In this document: piece after piece, positions 61,177-64,000 of the stretch | Position numbering within the stretch: position 1 is the stretch's first letter | Layout: each line of letters starts with the position of its first letter | Assembly (NCBI GenBank): GCA_034401795.1 | Contig: CM067370.1 | Coordinates: 65,977,688 to 66,041,687 of the forward strand | Length of the DNA stretch: 64,000 nt | Direction of reading: 5' to 3' | Source: Chaetoderma sp. LZ-2023a | Lineage: Eukaryota; Mollusca; Caudofoveata; Chaetodermatida; Chaetodermatidae | Notes under the pieces: generated by a model | Told to the model about the DNA's origin: nothing | Databases searched by the model: none | What the model saw: only the letters and a program-made list of their open reading frames with translations | Made by a program: the position numbers and the translations under genes

Positions 61177-62708
61177 CACTCAACTAGGGTTGTGCGATAT
61201 TGCTCAATGCATGACGATATCGGTATCTCATTAAAATACCGCGGTATCATGATATATCGTCATTTGGGTGGGGTATGGAGTTAGGGTGTAAACATAGAAT
61301 AACATGTATTTCAAATTGGTGGTGTCTGCAAGTTATTTTCATTAAATTTGTTACATTGAAACCGTAAATTGAGATCGCCATGATTGCCATTTCCGCATAT
61401 TTAATACACGAAATTCTACACTTTGACACCCTTCAACAAACAGTTTAAAGCAACGAATGTAATGCAACTAACCGTATTCATCACAAATAAGAAAAATAAA
61501 GGATTTTCTTCTGTTCTTGTGTTGTATTTTGTGTTATCTTTACCTCACGACAACTGTCAAAAGATTTAGCAAGGAATACGCATTAACTTCATTGGAATTC
61601 CGCAGAGCAAAATCTGATTGGCCGCCGTATCATACTTGAGCCAATCAGAATTCACACTGCAGAATTCCGACAGCTGTTATCACGCCCGCCGCTAGCATAG
61701 ACGATGCAAATTAATAAAATAAAACTGCATGATTTTGAACGAGAACCAGCGTGAAGACTGGAAACAATTATATCAGGTTTTATTTGGTCTGTAATATTTA
61801 TACTAATTTGACCCATTGTAGACCTATTCAAATTCGCTCACTACTTAGCGGGTTTATCCATTGATCTCAAGGCGTAGCCGGAATGTGTGAAATTAACCCA
61901 GTTAACTCTGCAGCCAAGACTGCCACAACAGATAGAAGAATGGACATAATTAGGCCTAAATTCTTTATATTAAGGACGTTTCTCAAAAATCTGTAATGTT
62001 ATATGTGGAATGAATTTTGATCTGATTCATATAAAAATGCTAAATATATTGTATAAAGTTACATAAAAACGTATAACGGTAAAGCAAGAGATTAACTTCC
62101 CCTCACCCACCGTTCCAAGCTGTGGTATTGATAAGGGATTAAGTGTGTGTGGTTTCCTATCGACCTCAAAAGTTTTCAAGTTTAAATCTTTCACGGTCAG
62201 AAGAATGTTTAACCATGCAGATCAATGACAAATGGATACATAGATTGACCTGTAGTAATAACGTCATCAGAATGGAATGGGGGTAGTGCAAATGGTATTC
62301 CCCACTGACTAATACTCAGAATGAGGCAAGAAAAAACATGGCATCGTCTATTTATGTAATTATGAAAAGTGAACAACAAAGGATTATTTTGTACTTTAAA
62401 TCATTTTATTAGCGCAAACAAACCATGAATTAAATGAACACAGATTATTTTGTAGTTTATTAAGTTTTTATTACCTTAGACAAAGACTGGATTATTACTT
62501 AAAGACTATTACTGGACCGAATAGAGGTAAGAGTATGACATTTCTAACTTAGTTATTTATATTATGCTCACAGTTAAAAGTGCAATATCGTCCTGTCGGT
62601 GTTGACGATATTTACGATTTTTAGAAATTATGACGATTTCGGTATCGGTATTCGGTATATCGCGATATTGACGATAATATCGAAAAATCGCCCACCCCTA
62701 CACTCAAC
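61177..62708. mobile_element. hAT-like non-autonomous element, copy 2, with 8-bp target duplication
   Basis: The element is 61185-62700 (1,516 bp), flanked by CACTCAAC at 61177-61184 and 62701-62708. By eye it differs from copy 1 at about one base in 20-25, plus short indels, and has the same orientation. It lies in the upstream PP1 intron. Confidence 0.9.
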
Positions 62709-63340
62709 CAATCTAGAACTTACATTATGAATTGGTTGATTGGTTACTCAGGCCTTGGAACTAGAAACTAACTACGTGTAAGTGATGATTACTGAACGAT
62801 TGTTGGTTATTTGAACTTGGACAAGTGACGTAATAACAACAAAATGAAACAAATATTCAATCAATTTAAATAGAAATATTTCAATAATAAGTATGAAAAT
62901 TTACTTATAGAACATTTTGAAATTTGGTTACATAAGTAAAAATCTGGACAGTCTCTGCACCACGCGAGTTGGTCGGGGTGTATGGTAAATAATTTTGAGA
63001 AATCAGTTAAAAGTTAGATACCTTGAATATGCTGAATACAGATGCCCGGTCACGGAGAACAGATGAAGATCCGATCTGTCGTGGCGCCGGGAGTGAAAAC
63101 ACACGTGAAGAAATGGATGACGAACCCGGAAGAATGTTCTGTATTCCGAAATAGAAACGATAAAGTCGAAGGCACTAACATGATCTGAGATATTGAATTG
63201 AGAAACTCGAAGACACTGAGACAATTCGTGTGATAATTTCGCTTAGTTACCGATACAGCAGAACGAGGCCGAAAGATGGCAGAGAATCGAAAAGATGACA
63301 GCAATCACTAATAAAGTCTGACCATTTCAGACGGATGAAA
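62709..63340. other. Unassigned stretch
   Basis: Overlapping minus-strand frames at 63,003-63,304 show no motif. Local GC is slightly raised around 63,040-63,110. No PP1 first exon is recognised. Confidence 0.35.
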
Positions 63341-63349
63341 GCGTCGTGA

Positions 63350-63575
63350 AGATGACGAGATTTATGACATCACAGGTAGAAAAGATAAGAGTTCTACCTA
63401 ACCAAACAAGGCACCAGGTTCCGCTTGCTTTGGGATTTGGTCTGAAGGTGATTAGATTGATAACGTCACGGGTAGAGAATTTAGACTACTACCCACCCAA
63501 GCAAGGCACCAGGTTCCGCTTGCTTTGGGATTTGGTCTGATGGTGATTAGATGGATGAAGTCATGGGTAGATAAA
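63350..63575. repeat. 95-bp tandem repeat, about 2.3 copies
   Basis: AAGGCACCAGGTTCCGCTTG recurs at 63408 and 63503; GGTGATTAGATKGAT and TCACGGGTAG words repeat in step. Confidence 0.85.
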
Positions 63576-64000
63576 ATTGACTGATGCTGATATGACGATG
63601 ATCACACTGAGACGAATACAGACGAGATGACACAGGCACATTATTACTTAAACATTTTTACATGGCGAGTTCGTGCACGCTTGAAAATAAGCGGCTCCTA
63701 GTAAACCGCTTAGAGATATGTTTCGACCTGATGAGTGGGAGTTGGCGATCTTCCAACCAAAACACTGTCATGTGATTGATGAACAAGCACATGGTTTGAT
63801 GTTTAAATGCACCGACATTCATATAATGCCTAAAGATAGTGACAATCTTATCATATAAATATTTGATAAAACTCACTTGGAAAACAGAATCTCAAAAATA
63901 ATAATTATACAAGAAAAGTTAATAATTATAAAATTAAATTGACCAATATAATAAAATCTAGAGGAACTATTTTTCAATCATAACGGCGCCAATCATGTGC
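63576..64000. other. Unassigned right edge
   Basis: No gene or repeat is recognised in the last 425 bases. Confidence 0.4.

Overview
The window is animal nuclear DNA: AT-rich, full of repeats, with one clearly recognisable host gene whose exons sit far apart. The mixture of long satellites made of TGACCTTTGACC-bearing units, DIRS retroelements, hAT and TTAA-targeting DNA elements suggests a marine invertebrate, most likely a mollusc or other lophotrochozoan. That placement is inference; no species can be named from the sequence.

The host gene is the catalytic subunit of protein phosphatase 1 (PP1, alpha/gamma-like), on the minus strand. Five coding exons with clean GT-AG borders lie at 56880-56650, 52519-52415, 49103-48880, 20188-20054 and 19250-19146. 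They encode PP1 from Gly63 to the stop (about 266 residues, human PP1-alpha numbering) and hold all the metal-binding residues. The first exon or exons, about 62 residues, were not found and probably lie beyond the right edge. One intron is 28.7 kb and has become a repeat sink.

Layout. 1-5.6 kb: unrecognised ORFs, a hairpin cluster (1.68-2.2 kb), a TATA-like site and a ~165-bp satellite. 5.7-8.6 kb: a decayed copy of an uncharacterised multicopy gene family. 8.6-19.1 kb: intergenic DNA holding TTAA-flanked MITEs, hairpin repeats and a LINE with an inverted 5' half and a perfect 9-bp target-site duplication. 19.1-20.2 kb: the last two PP1 exons. 20.2-48.9 kb (giant intron): ~180-bp satellite split by a 2,080-bp TTAA-flanked element, ~620-bp and ~155-bp arrays, a minisatellite split by a hAT-like element, three DIRS fossils, a CCGGAAGT-rich block, a perfect 112-bp palindrome and another hAT-like element. 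48.9-56.9 kb: the other three PP1 exons, with 287-bp and 56-bp arrays and an unrecognised coding remnant. 56.9-64 kb: the upstream PP1 intron, with a MITE 24 bases from a splice acceptor and a second copy of the hAT-like element.

No operon or multi-gene pathway is visible. The most informative signals are structural: several mobile elements inserted into tandem repeats or with exact target duplications, so their ends can be read directly. I found no convincing new protein system. No tRNA, rRNA or CRISPR was found.
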